NCBI RefSeq assembly: GCF_025947345.1
Contig: NZ_CP110011.1
Location: 3,100,001-3,164,000 of the forward strand
Source of the DNA: Flavobacterium sp. N502536
GTDB lineage: Bacteria > Bacteroidota > Bacteroidia > Flavobacteriales > Flavobacteriaceae
Length of the DNA: 64,000 nt
Direction of reading: 5' to 3'
Each line of letters starts with the position of its first letter. The stretch's first letter is position 1. A model generated the notes under the pieces. The model was not told the origin of the DNA. It worked only from the letters and a program-made list of their open reading frames with translations, and ran no database searches. A program made the position numbers and the translations under genes. Of the stretch, positions 26,989-33,541 are shown piece by piece.

Positions 26989-27132
26989 ATGAAAACACTT
27001 TCTAATCACATTCAAGAAAGTTTTACTACTGTAAAAGAAAATCAGGAAACAATTGTAGAAAATAAAATAGACAACACAGAAGAAGTTGTTAATGAAGATG
27101 AATCTGTAGAAAAAGAAAAACCGTCCGAGTAA
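26989..27132 (+). CDS. 47-residue acidic peptide with HIQES N-terminal motif
   Basis: I chose the ATG at 26989, which gives MKTLSNHIQESFTTVKENQE and a very acidic second half (EEVVNEDESVEKEKPSE). The first 12 residues match those of the 53-residue peptide on the opposite strand at 29834 (M-[KR]-T-L-x-x-H-I-Q-E-S), so they are paralogues with unrelated tails. The stop codon lies in the loop of its own terminator (27117-27142). No family is recognised. The conserved head with variable tail suggests a targeting or binding segment, which is inference. Confidence 0.6.
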   Translation: MKTLSNHIQESFTTVKENQETIVENKIDNTEEVVNEDESVEKEKPSE

Positions 27133-27142
27133 GGACGGTTTT
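27117..27142 (+). terminator. Terminator overlapping the end of the HIQES peptide gene
   Basis: AAAACCGTCC (27117-27126) and GGACGGTTTT (27133-27142) pair across a 6-base loop, GAGTAA, that contains the stop codon. Confidence 0.82.
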
Positions 27143-27370
27143 AAGAATTGAACAAGTATGTACAGTTACCTAACGTATTTAATAAGCTACTAAACAAATA
27201 TTTTCGATATTGATATATATTTGAAGAATCATTTTTTGCTAACAGTTAAAAAAGGGTATTTATACCTATTGAAAATTAAAATATTGATGATAGATTTGTA
27301 TTACAGATAGCAAATCTGTATTGAGTATCAGAAATGAAATCTATATAGAATTGCAATTATTTTTAAAATA

Positions 27371-27403
27371 TTGTATCTTTATATATAAATAACTATATTT
27401 TTG
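27371..27403 (+). promoter_or_regulatory. Bacteroidota-type promoter for the retropepsin pair
   Basis: A -7 element TATTTTTG (27396-27403, consensus TAnnTTTG) is preceded by TTG at 27371-27373, 22 bases upstream. It lies 25 bases before the start at 27429. The preceding part of the 286-base gap (27143-27370) shows no gene. Confidence 0.55.
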
Positions 27404-27428
27404 CACACTAGTTTTAAGAACACATATT

Positions 27429-27668
27429 ATGTTAGAGAAAGAATTTCAATATTATTTAGACAATCAAGATGAACTTCTTAAGAAATATGCTGGTAAAATT
27501 ATTGTTATCATAGGTGAAGATATTATTGGTGAATATGATACTGAAGTGCAAGCTTTAGTTGAAACAAGAAAGAGTCATGAGATAGGCACTTTTTTAATTC
27601 AAAAATGTTCTCCAGGAAACAATGATTATACAGAAACATATCATTCAAGAGTAGTGCTTCATGGTTAA
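27429..27668 (+). CDS. Small protein coupled to a retropepsin-like protease
   Basis: A 79-residue protein: a helical start (LEKEFQYYLDNQDELLKKYA), then GKIIVIIGEDIIGEYDTEVQ and a final basic-acidic stretch. It resembles the short DUF5678-like partners found before aspartic-protease-like genes in many bacteria, where one strand and turn read GKxVVIxGxxVIG. Its last 8 bases overlap the protease gene at 27661 in another frame, so the two are translated together. The molecular role of the pair is unknown. A -7-type promoter lies 25 bases upstream. Confidence 0.7.
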   Translation: MLEKEFQYYLDNQDELLKKYAGKIIVIIGEDIIGEYDTEVQALVETRKSHEIGTFLIQKCSPGNNDYTETYHSRVVLHG

Positions 27669-28185
27669 TAATAGTAAAGCGTTTACATTAAAGGGAAAAG
27701 GCAGAATGAATCAATTGAAAACTCAATGTGGAGTTTCTGATGCTGTTGATATTAATAATCCTTTGGTTAGACCCGTAATTAATAATTATGAAGCTATATG
27801 GGATACTGGAGCAACAGGAACAGTTATTACATCAAAAGTTGCTATCGATTTAGGTCTAAAACCCACAGGTAAAGTTACATCTAATCATGCTGGTGGATCG
27901 GATCAAGTTAATACTTATTTAGTTAATGTATATTTGCCAAACGGTATTAATGTTATTGGTGTTAAAGTAATTGAAGCTGTTTTATCTGGAAACACCGAAA
28001 TGTTGATAGGTATGGATATAATATCTTTAGGAGATTTTTCTTTTACAAATTTTAATGGTGAAGCATGCTTTACTTTCAGAATTCCTTCTGCAAAACAGAT
28101 TGATTATGTTGAGGAATGTAAGCCCAATAAACGATCTTGGTTAAAGCCATCTACTAGCTACAAAGGTCCAAAAAACAAAAAATAA
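27661..28185 (+). CDS. Retropepsin-like aspartic protease-fold protein
   Basis: The 174-residue protein has the active-site motif W-D-T-G-A-T-G-T (Asp48) of retroviral-type aspartic proteases. The flap-like strand SNHAGGSDQVNTYLVNVYLP follows, and then the hydrophobic LIGMDIISLGDF that matches the second half-motif (I-G-x-D). Such single-domain proteases act as homodimers. The N-terminal about 35 residues and a basic tail (PNKRSWLKPSTSYKGPKNKK) are extra. It overlaps the 79-residue gene before it. A strong bidirectional terminator separates it from the convergent gene at 28215. Substrate unknown. Confidence 0.82.
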   Translation: MVNNSKAFTLKGKGRMNQLKTQCGVSDAVDINNPLVRPVINNYEAIWDTGATGTVITSKVAIDLGLKPTGKVTSNHAGGSDQVNTYLVNVYLPNGINVIGVKVIEAVLSGNTEMLIGMDIISLGDFSFTNFNGEACFTFRIPSAKQIDYVEECKPNKRSWLKPSTSYKGPKNKK

Positions 28186-28214
28186 ATCCCGCTCAATGAG
28201 CGGGATTTATTTTT
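28179..28214. terminator. Bidirectional terminator between convergent genes
   Basis: A stem of about 14 bp, AAATAAATCCCGCT with AGCGGGATTTATTT, around CAATG, with A-run and T-run flanks. It serves both the protease gene and the minus-strand gene ending at 28215. Confidence 0.9.
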
Positions 28215-29132
28215 TTACATCCCAAGCACCACCTTCGAAGCTCCTAAGTTATCTGTGAATTGCCTTCTCAAACCGGTCATCTGATCAAACGGTGTGAAAG
28301 AGTAATTTCCGGCATATTGTTCTCCAAGTTTCGAGATTTGATCGTTTATCTTTTGTGCTTGCACCGTTGCATTTTTCCAAGCATTTATGTTTGCAGAAGA
28401 CATTTTATTTCTTTGAATTCGATAAAGACTTAAATGCTTGTCAAGAATCTTTGAATGTGGGATCGTTTGCTGAATTAATGATTTTAGCTTAATCTGATAA
28501 TTATCTAATGAAGAAATGTAAGATGGATTCTTTTTTAGTTCATTATAAGTCCAGTTGTCCAGTTTTATTTCACACGTTTTAGATTTGATGTAGTAATAGT
28601 TTTCGTAGTAAGCTTCATTAGTTTCATAAACTTTGTACCCTAACTTTTGAACAATTTTAATCATTTCTTGTGCTTGAATGTAGTCAGTAAGAGATTTTAA
28701 ATTTTCTTCTCTTATTCCATACAATTTACCAGTTGAATCGTTTTTATAGATGAAATAAACAATCTCAGATAACCCATAGTTATTAAATTCTTTCGATTTA
28801 TCTACTAATTCATTTTCGATATAATTCCCCTGTGGATCATTTCTTCTAGCATGCAAATATTGAGTTGGTATTTTTGAATACGATCCTACTAATTCGTTAT
28901 CACTTATACCTTCATTGCTTAAAAACAATACAGGTCTTTTAGTTCCAATAATAGTGTCGTGAAGTATTGCATTCCATTTTAAATCTTTATTTTTAAAGTA
29001 AACGAGTGTACTTTCCGAAATTGATAATGAATGGTTTTCTTGACCGACTGTACGTGTTGTAAATAAGAATGTTGAAATGGAAATAATGGCGTACGCGAAA
29101 TGCATGCAGTACTTTTGATAGTGCTTTTTCAT
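28215..29132 (-). CDS. Secreted or periplasmic protein of unknown function
   Basis: A 305-residue protein with a probable signal peptide (MKKHYQKYCMHFAYAIISIS, then TFLFTTRTVGQ). The mature part is mixed alpha/beta, with a long helical second half (about 185-275; NPSYISSLDNYQIKLKSLIQ, ATVQAQKINDQISKLGEQYA). No domain is recognised. It lies in the transposon as a passenger gene. The 190 bases before its start are an unusual folded region with an attC-like palindrome, so it may have arrived as a cassette; that is inference. Confidence 0.7.
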   Translation of the reverse strand: MKKHYQKYCMHFAYAIISISTFLFTTRTVGQENHSLSISESTLVYFKNKDLKWNAILHDTIIGTKRPVLFLSNEGISDNELVGSYSKIPTQYLHARRNDPQGNYIENELVDKSKEFNNYGLSEIVYFIYKNDSTGKLYGIREENLKSLTDYIQAQEMIKIVQKLGYKVYETNEAYYENYYYIKSKTCEIKLDNWTYNELKKNPSYISSLDNYQIKLKSLIQQTIPHSKILDKHLSLYRIQRNKMSSANINAWKNATVQAQKINDQISKLGEQYAGNYSFTPFDQMTGLRRQFTDNLGASKVVLGM

Positions 29133-29133
29133 T

Positions 29134-29325
29134 GTGTGGTAATTTGGATTTATAAATGTTTAGTGCAAAAAATAAGCGTGGACATTTACACCACACTAAA
29201 TCCAGGGTTACCACACCCTTAAACAAGCAATGATGCAAAGCCACGCCATAGCGGCGTACCTCACATACATTATTGGCTTGTTAAATCTAGAAGCTGTTGA
29301 GCTTCAGGGTGGTAATTTGGATTTA
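29134..29325 (-). other. Highly structured region with attC-like palindrome upstream of the secreted-protein gene
   Basis: Bases 29222-29282 form a 61-bp imperfect palindrome with ends AACAAGC and GCTTGTT and inner arms with mismatches and bulges, like a folded integron attC site. One end reads ATTTAAC on the minus strand, which fits the RYYYAAC core; the other end (GTTTAAG) does not fit GTTRRRY. Beside it, GTGGTAATTTGGATTTA at 29136-29152 pairs with an inverted near-copy at about 29197-29216 and is repeated directly at 29309-29325. No integron integrase is in the window. Confidence 0.45.
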
Positions 29326-29462
29326 GCAATAACGTAATTAAGCACGAATATTTTTACAATACAAAAATAATTAAAAAGGATAACGTGGGAAAATGAAAGA
29401 GAACAATGTTTTGATAGCTTATGAACATTGTTATATTATAAATAATCTAAAACATTAATATC

Positions 29463-29837
29463 ATGTTCAGACTTCGACTTTATAAGTTTTTAGGTATCTT
29501 TATTCCTTACTTCAAAAGGAAACTTATGGATTCAATATATAATGCAATTAAAAATGAATTTGACAATCGTATTAGAAAATACGAAAAGAAAGAATTATTT
29601 AATTTAAACTTAATTGATAATTTAAAAAAGAAATATGCTGTCAAATATTCTGGATTTTGTCAAGAAGTAGAGTTTTCGATAGAAGTTGAATATATTAATG
29701 AGCAAATAATTTTCTCACATTATGTGGGTGTATCTTATTCTGATGCTTCATTTGAAATAACAGATTTTATAAGATGGATAGTAAAAATGCCAAAAGAGGA
29801 CTTAATAAGAAGAATTCAATATTCTTCAACTAATTAA
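29463..29837 (+). CDS. Hypothetical protein, 124 residues
   Basis: The frame begins MFRLRLYKFLGIFIPYFKRK, then MDSIYNAIKNEFDNRIRKYE. Translation could instead start at the second ATG (29526), which would remove a basic-hydrophobic head that could be a membrane anchor. The body has a charged helix followed by beta strands (EVEFSIEVEYINEQIIFSHY) and ends MPKEDLIRRIQYSSTN. No family is recognised. Its stop overlaps the stop of the convergent 53-residue gene (29834-29837), so the two genes meet tail to tail. Confidence 0.6.
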   Translation: MFRLRLYKFLGIFIPYFKRKLMDSIYNAIKNEFDNRIRKYEKKELFNLNLIDNLKKKYAVKYSGFCQEVEFSIEVEYINEQIIFSHYVGVSYSDASFEITDFIRWIVKMPKEDLIRRIQYSSTN

Positions 29838-29995
29838 TTATCCTCTTTCTCCTTTAAAGTTCCTCTCGTTATTCCTCCACCTTTTGCAGGATTCGTCCTC
29901 ATCAAATCAGATAAATCTTCTTCAACAGGTTTTTCTTGAACTTTCTTTGTTGATTTATTTAGCGATTCTTGAATATGTTGAGTTAATGTTCTCAT
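29834..29995 (-). CDS. 53-residue peptide with HIQES N-terminal motif
   Basis: The minus-strand ATG at 29995 opens MRTLTQHIQESLNKSTKKVQ and continues to the stop at 29834 (ending ITRGTLKEKEDN). The first 12 residues match the peptide at 26989 (TL-x-x-HIQES), while the rest differs. Two short paralogues with the same head at different places in one transposon support both being real genes. The tail has a Gly-rich segment (NPAKGGGITRGTL). Function unknown. Confidence 0.6.
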   Translation of the reverse strand: MRTLTQHIQESLNKSTKKVQEKPVEEDLSDLMRTNPAKGGGITRGTLKEKEDN

Positions 29996-30164
29996 AATTT
30001 ATGTTTATAATATTTATAACACTCTTAAAAACACCTTTGTTAAATGTTGTATTTCATCGAGTATATTTTCCATTCATCGATTATATACTATTGTCAAAAT
30101 ATTCAGCATAAAATTTGGTTTTGTTTTTTATATATTTGAATAATTTACCCCAGATAATTAATTC

Positions 30165-30752
30165 ATGAATACTGAAAACCAAATTGACGAATACGATAAT
30201 TTAAGACAAGATTGTTGGAATGATGCATTACATTCTTTCGGAACATCATATATTTATTCTAAAAGAAGCCGAAAAATTGGAAAGCTTTTAAAATTAAATA
30301 ATTTTTTGGGAATTATAGTTCCTGTTGTTATAGGTGGAATAGTAACTTCGTATAACGTATCTGCAGATGCATTACAAATTATATTAATTATTGCAGCGCC
30401 TATTTCTGTACTTCAATTAGTCTTATCTGTACTTTCACTAACAAATAAATGGGATGATTCTTATTCGTATTATTTAGAGTCTACAAACGATAATGGTCAA
30501 TTATCTAATGACTATACTAACTTAGCAAAATACCCACCACAAGAAAAAAGTGATTTAAAAACGAAAAAGGATATAATTAATATAAAGTATCAAATTAGAA
30601 ATACAAATGATACAAAATATCCTTTAACAGACGAAGAAAAACGTGAAGGAATGAAATATTCTTTAAGAAACTTTCGCCGTTCATGTGCTGGATGCAATGT
30701 AACACCTACCGATATGAAATCAACCAATTGTGGTGTTTGTGGAAATTTTTAA
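30165..30752 (+). CDS. SLATT-like two-helix membrane protein with CxxCx(11)CxxC tail (mobilome family)
   Basis: The 195-residue protein has a helical start rich in Tyr/Trp (YDNLRQDCWNDALHSFGTSY). Two membrane segments follow (about 48-85; NNFLGIIVPVVIGGIVTSYN, ALQIILIIAAPISVLQLVLS). The C-terminal tail carries Cys174, Cys177, Cys189 and Cys192 in the exact spacing C-x2-C-x11-C-x2-C. That layout matches what I recall as the mobilome CxxCx(11)CxxC protein family and the SLATT fold, whose members are proposed membrane effectors in mobile elements. A -7-like TATATTTG lies at 30131-30138. It is followed 22 bases later by a short gene that also ends in a Cys motif. Confidence 0.78.
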   Translation: MNTENQIDEYDNLRQDCWNDALHSFGTSYIYSKRSRKIGKLLKLNNFLGIIVPVVIGGIVTSYNVSADALQIILIIAAPISVLQLVLSVLSLTNKWDDSYSYYLESTNDNGQLSNDYTNLAKYPPQEKSDLKTKKDIINIKYQIRNTNDTKYPLTDEEKREGMKYSLRNFRRSCAGCNVTPTDMKSTNCGVCGNF

Positions 30753-30774
30753 TACTTAACTAATAAATTATAAT

Positions 30775-30996
30775 ATGACCAACAACAAAGATGTACTTAG
30801 GGTACTTAATGGCTTTTTAGAATTATCCACTGCTGAAAAAATTGAATTAAAAAAAGAAATTGATAATTTAATAATTTCTGGAGTTTTAACCGATTTATCC
30901 ACTAACCTAAGTAAAAAGAGAGAAATTAGTGTAAAAATGTCAGCAAATTTAGGACCAACGAATAATAATAACTGTAAGTGCTGTGGAAAAAGTTAA
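30775..30996 (+). CDS. 73-residue peptide with C-terminal CKCC motif, partner of the SLATT-like gene
   Basis: The product is a helical leader-like segment (VLRVLNGFLELSTAEKIELK) followed by a short linker (SANLGPTNNNN) and the tail CKCCGKS. It begins 22 bases after the SLATT-like gene and ends at a strong terminator (31003), so the two form one transcript. Both proteins end in cysteine clusters, which suggests shared metal binding or a modified peptide. A precursor peptide of a modified natural product would look similar, but no modifying enzyme is seen. I recognise no family. Confidence 0.65.
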   Translation: MTNNKDVLRVLNGFLELSTAEKIELKKEIDNLIISGVLTDLSTNLSKKREISVKMSANLGPTNNNNCKCCGKS

Positions 30997-31002
30997 TATT
31001 AT

Positions 31003-31029
31003 ATCCCAATCTAATGATTGGGATTTTTT
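31003..31029 (+). terminator. Terminator of the Cys-motif gene pair
   Basis: ATCCCAATC (31003-31011) and GATTGGGAT (31016-31024) pair around TAAT, followed by TTTTTT. Confidence 0.85.
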
Positions 31030-31038
31030 ATTTATGTA

Positions 31039-32280
31039 TTAAACCTTTGCAATCAACTCCTTGTATCTTAATCTTTCATCACAGTTAACTAAAGTAAAAT
31101 TAAACTGTTCTCCCAAGGGCATTTTGCTAATGTTATAGCGGTAAGCAAATTCATCACAATAACGATGTAAATGCTTTTTACTTGTAAAATGATATATCCC
31201 AATGATACCTCGTTTTAAAATCCCCCAAAATCCTTCAATTCCATTCGTATGGTAAGCTCCTACCTTATATAATCCTAAGTTATGCTGGATAACTTTATGG
31301 TCATAATACTTGTCTAATCCACGATACCCTTTCCATCCATCACTTACAATAGTAGAACCTTCTTTAACTTTATCATTGATGATGGGCTTGAGAGTTGCAC
31401 CTGTAGTATCCCCCACAACTTTAGTATATACAATTCCATTGTTAAGCATTCCAAATACGATTGTTTTTGTTTTAGGACTTCTACCCTGCGTATTGGGAAT
31501 CTTTTTACCTTTACTACGATTTTTATTTTTCCCTCCGACAAAAGTTTCATCAACTTGGGTAATACCGTCAAATTCGAAATCATCTCTCATTTTAACTGAA
31601 TTCCGAATTCTACTTAACATAAACCAAGCAGTTTTTTGAGTAACTTCTATTTCTCTCATGAGTTGATAGCTACTAATACCTTTCTTACTTGTTAAAAATT
31701 TAAAAATAGCTATAAACCATTTATCTAAGGGAATTGTTGATTTTTCAAATATAGTTCCAACAATTACAGTAAATGGTAAGCGACAATCTTTACATTTGTA
31801 ACGAAATTTCTCTTCTGTTCTTCCTTTAATTTTATAATGATTTTCACGTTGACTTCCGCAATGAGGACAAATTGGTTCTCCGTTCCATCGCAATTTTTCT
31901 AGGTGTTCACGACATGCTTTAAAATTGTTTAAAGTCTTTCCCATACTATGTACAGATTTAAAAATCTGTGCAGTATCAAGTTCAATATCAGGATGTTTAC
32001 TCATCTTTGTTTTATTAAAAATAATACTTTTTGGTGTTATAGGCAAGGTTTTTCTTATATTTCTTAAACGAGTTGTTAACAATTTCACTGGGTCAGGGAA
32101 CCTAACAAAGATTGGTTTAGGAAGTACTATTCCATATTGAACTAGAATTTTGTTTAAAAGATCTTCACAGGTTTCTTGTAATGCAGTTGGTTCTAAATCT
32201 GGGTAGATTTCTTCATAGTCAACATGTGAGAAATCGTATGCATCGTAGCAAGAAGTGAAGTCATATTTAATAGAAGCCAT
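31039..32280 (-). CDS. IS1595-family (ISXO2-like) transposase
   Basis: I chose the ATG at 32280 (MASIKYDFTSCYDAYDF), which leaves a 413-residue protein; a frame from 32373 adds an unlikely 31-residue head. After about 120 extra N-terminal residues comes the family's zinc ribbon (ICPHCGS with Cys138 and Cys141, then YKCKDCRL). The DDE-like core shows Asp244 in QVDETFVGG, Asp314 in VSDGWKGY, and Asn346 and Glu349 in HTNGIEGFWGILKR, as expected for ISXO2-type enzymes. No inverted repeats flank the gene closely, so it probably mobilises the whole 6.4-kb element. Its 5' leader (32281-32330) is duplicated before the small gene at 32436. Confidence 0.9.
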   Translation of the reverse strand: MASIKYDFTSCYDAYDFSHVDYEEIYPDLEPTALQETCEDLLNKILVQYGIVLPKPIFVRFPDPVKLLTTRLRNIRKTLPITPKSIIFNKTKMSKHPDIELDTAQIFKSVHSMGKTLNNFKACREHLEKLRWNGEPICPHCGSQRENHYKIKGRTEEKFRYKCKDCRLPFTVIVGTIFEKSTIPLDKWFIAIFKFLTSKKGISSYQLMREIEVTQKTAWFMLSRIRNSVKMRDDFEFDGITQVDETFVGGKNKNRSKGKKIPNTQGRSPKTKTIVFGMLNNGIVYTKVVGDTTGATLKPIINDKVKEGSTIVSDGWKGYRGLDKYYDHKVIQHNLGLYKVGAYHTNGIEGFWGILKRGIIGIYHFTSKKHLHRYCDEFAYRYNISKMPLGEQFNFTLVNCDERLRYKELIAKV

Positions 32281-32330
32281 AATTTTAGATTTAAAAATTC
32301 TGGCTAATTCAACAATGTTTAAAAATGAAA
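32281..32330 (-). repeat. Leader repeat before the transposase
   Basis: Matches 32583-32631 at most positions: both contain AATTCAACAA, then TTTAAAAATGAAA, and end next to an ATG on the minus strand. It probably holds the promoter or translation leader of both genes. Confidence 0.65.
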
Positions 32331-32396
32331 TCAATCTGATTTGAAACTTTGGAAAGCATTCAGAGTAAATCAAGAATATTGTTTAATTTATAAAAT

Positions 32397-32425
32397 AAAA
32401 CCACCTGCTACGAACAGGTGGTTTT
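32397..32425 (-). terminator. Terminator of the 48-residue minus-strand gene
   Basis: AAAACCACCTG (32397-32407) and CAGGTGGTTTT (32415-32425) pair around a 7-base loop. On the minus strand it follows the stop at 32436. Confidence 0.75.
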
Positions 32426-32435
32426 GAAAACATCA

Positions 32436-32582
32436 TTAGAAAAATAAATCTTTAAAAAAGTGTATTATTTCGTAAAGATTGTAAAGAAAAATCATTGAAT
32501 GTAGTAGCTTTTTCAATGGTTCTGAAAATTTTGAAATTTGTTCGTGTAAGAACTTCAATGTCTGTTTAAATTTGTTTATCAT
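32436..32582 (-). CDS. 48-residue amphipathic peptide sharing the transposase leader
   Basis: The ATG at 32582 opens MINKFKQTLKFLHEQISKFS and runs to an aromatic, hydrophobic end (MIFLYNLYEIIHFFKDLFF). The 49 bases before it are a near-copy of the 50 bases before the transposase gene, and a terminator follows. These two signals make it a likely real gene despite its size. The sequence looks membrane-active or helix-forming. It could regulate the transposase or act as a small toxin; neither is shown. No family is recognised. Confidence 0.5.
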   Translation of the reverse strand: MINKFKQTLKFLHEQISKFSEPLKKLLHSMIFLYNLYEIIHFFKDLFF

Positions 32583-32631
32583 AATTTTAAAATTTAAAAT
32601 TTCGATAATTCAACAAGATTTAAAAATGAAA
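32583..32631 (-). repeat. Leader repeat before the 48-residue gene
   Basis: Second copy of the sequence at 32281-32330, in the same orientation relative to its start codon. Confidence 0.65.
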
Positions 32632-32665
32632 CTCTACACTTTTGTTAAGTTAGAAAATGATGCAA

Positions 32666-32695
32666 AAAAAGCATGCTTTAGAAAGCATGCTTTTT
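32666..32695. other. Strong hairpin between divergent small genes
   Basis: AAAAAGCATGCTTT (32666-32679) and AAAGCATGCTTTTT (32682-32695) are fully complementary and symmetric, with GCATGC inside each arm. It looks like a terminator, but no gene ends here on either strand, so it may insulate the divergent transcripts. Confidence 0.6.
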
Positions 32696-32746
32696 AATTG
32701 TTTTTCAGAACATCTTTGTATCTTTATGGAAACTAAAAATTATAAT

Positions 32747-32974
32747 ATGAGTTGGATAGATTATCCTCAAATTAGACCCGCTACTTCGAGAACTTATTTA
32801 GTTTCTATTCAAAGACCTTATGTTGGTGGAGACTTCACTTTTAAATATGTTGCATATTATAACGTCGCTACTGGTAATTGGTATAAATCTGATGGATTTG
32901 AGGACGATAGCGTTAAAGAAATAATTACTGATAGAGTTGTTGGATGGATAGATGTACCTACATATCTCGTTTAA
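32747..32974 (+). CDS. DUF551-like small protein
   Basis: I chose the ATG at 32747 because AATTATAAT precedes it, as in other starts here; a longer start at 32726 is possible. The 75 residues begin MSWIDYPQIRPATSRTYLVS and continue KYVAYYNVATGNWYKSDGFE, ending VVGWIDVPTYLV. The spacing of W-I-x-x-x-P-Q, Y-L-V, W-Y and the final G-W-I-x-x-P resembles the DUF551 domain of phage and plasmid proteins, whose role is unknown. The next gene starts 11 bases after its stop, so they are probably co-transcribed. Confidence 0.6.
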   Translation: MSWIDYPQIRPATSRTYLVSIQRPYVGGDFTFKYVAYYNVATGNWYKSDGFEDDSVKEIITDRVVGWIDVPTYLV

Positions 32975-32985
32975 AATTTTAGACT

Positions 32986-33219
32986 ATGAAGAATAAACTA
33001 GTATCATTGCTTCAAGAATTACTAATTGAAACAGATGAAATAAATAAAACTAATATAAAAGTTTCTATAATGTTGAATACTTCATTCTTAGCTAAACCGT
33101 CAACTTTTGGAGAACTTAGTAATTTAATGAAACATGTGAATGCTTATATGGAATCTTCAACTGATGCAAATAAAGTCAATATCGAAAAAGTTATAGATCG
33201 AATTAATGAAAAGTTCTAG
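32986..33219 (+). CDS. Small helical protein of the transposon
   Basis: A 77-residue protein that appears all-helical (MKNKLVSLLQELLIETDEIN, FGELSNLMKHVNAYMESSTD, NIEKVIDRINEKF). It has no signal or membrane segment. It lies 11 bases after the DUF551-like gene and is closed by a terminator at 33236, just inside the right inverted repeat. No family is recognised. Confidence 0.6.
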   Translation: MKNKLVSLLQELLIETDEINKTNIKVSIMLNTSFLAKPSTFGELSNLMKHVNAYMESSTDANKVNIEKVIDRINEKF

Positions 33220-33235
33220 AACTCTTATAAATAAC

Positions 33236-33266
33236 AAAAAAATCCACCAGAAAAAGTGGATTTTTT
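33236..33266 (+). terminator. Terminator at the right end of the transposon
   Basis: AAAAAAATCCAC (33236-33247) and GTGGATTTTTT (33256-33266) form the stem. It closes the last passenger transcript and adjoins the right inverted repeat. Confidence 0.85.
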
Positions 33267-33267
33267 A

Positions 33268-33300
33268 ATTTGGTACACTGGGTATATTATTATCTTAATT
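33268..33300 (-). repeat. Right terminal inverted repeat (33 bp)
   Basis: Inverted copy of 26886-26918 with two mismatches. The next bases outward are TATTT, the same as outside the left end. Confidence 0.85.
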
Positions 33301-33389
33301 TATTTTAATGTAAAGGCAAAGATAAACGTATTGGGTTGATTAGGTGTTTTTTAGTAGAGTATGGAGAAACCATTGCTGTATAAAACAAC

Positions 33390-33416
33390 AAAACCCTCAA
33401 CAATGTTGAGGGTTTC
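33390..33416 (-). terminator. Terminator of tRNA-Ser(UGA)
   Basis: AAAACCCTCAAC (33390-33401) and GTTGAGGGTTT (33405-33415) pair around AAT. The same hairpin follows the other tRNA copy and occurs in the left island repeat. Confidence 0.85.
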
Positions 33417-33424
33417 GTCTTCAG

Positions 33425-33508
33425 CGGAGAAAGAGGGATTCGAACCCCCGACCTGTTACAGTCAACAGTTTTCAAGACTGCCGCATTCGACCGCTCTGCC
33501 ATTTCTCC
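33425..33508 (-). tRNA. tRNA-Ser(UGA), standard-length copy
   Basis: The 84-nt gene on the minus strand has acceptor arms GGAGAAA and TTTCTCC, discriminator G, an anticodon loop CTTGAAA (anticodon UGA), a long variable arm and a T arm GGGGG-TTCGAAT-CCCTC. CCA is not encoded. A near-perfect promoter (TTTG, 18 bases, TATATTTG) lies upstream. This is likely the working copy; the copy at 26717 has an extra base and an altered -33 box. Confidence 0.95.
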
Positions 33509-33541
33509 AGTATGTCGCAGATCATTTGCTGATTGCGAGTG

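Larger units (their letters stand above)
26886..33300. mobile_element. 6.4-kb transposon with IS1595-family transposase and passenger genes
   Basis: The ends are 33-bp inverted repeats (26886-26918 and 33268-33300, 31 of 33 identical). TATTT stands immediately outside both ends (26881-26885 and 33301-33305), a putative 5-bp target duplication. The only recombinase gene inside is the IS1595/ISXO2-type transposase at 31039, which has no closer inverted repeats of its own. The element therefore resembles a transporter IS, in which an IS1595-type transposase carries extra genes. It was inserted between two copies of tRNA-Ser(UGA). IS1595 members usually make 8-bp duplications, so the 5-bp call is provisional. 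Confidence 0.72.
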
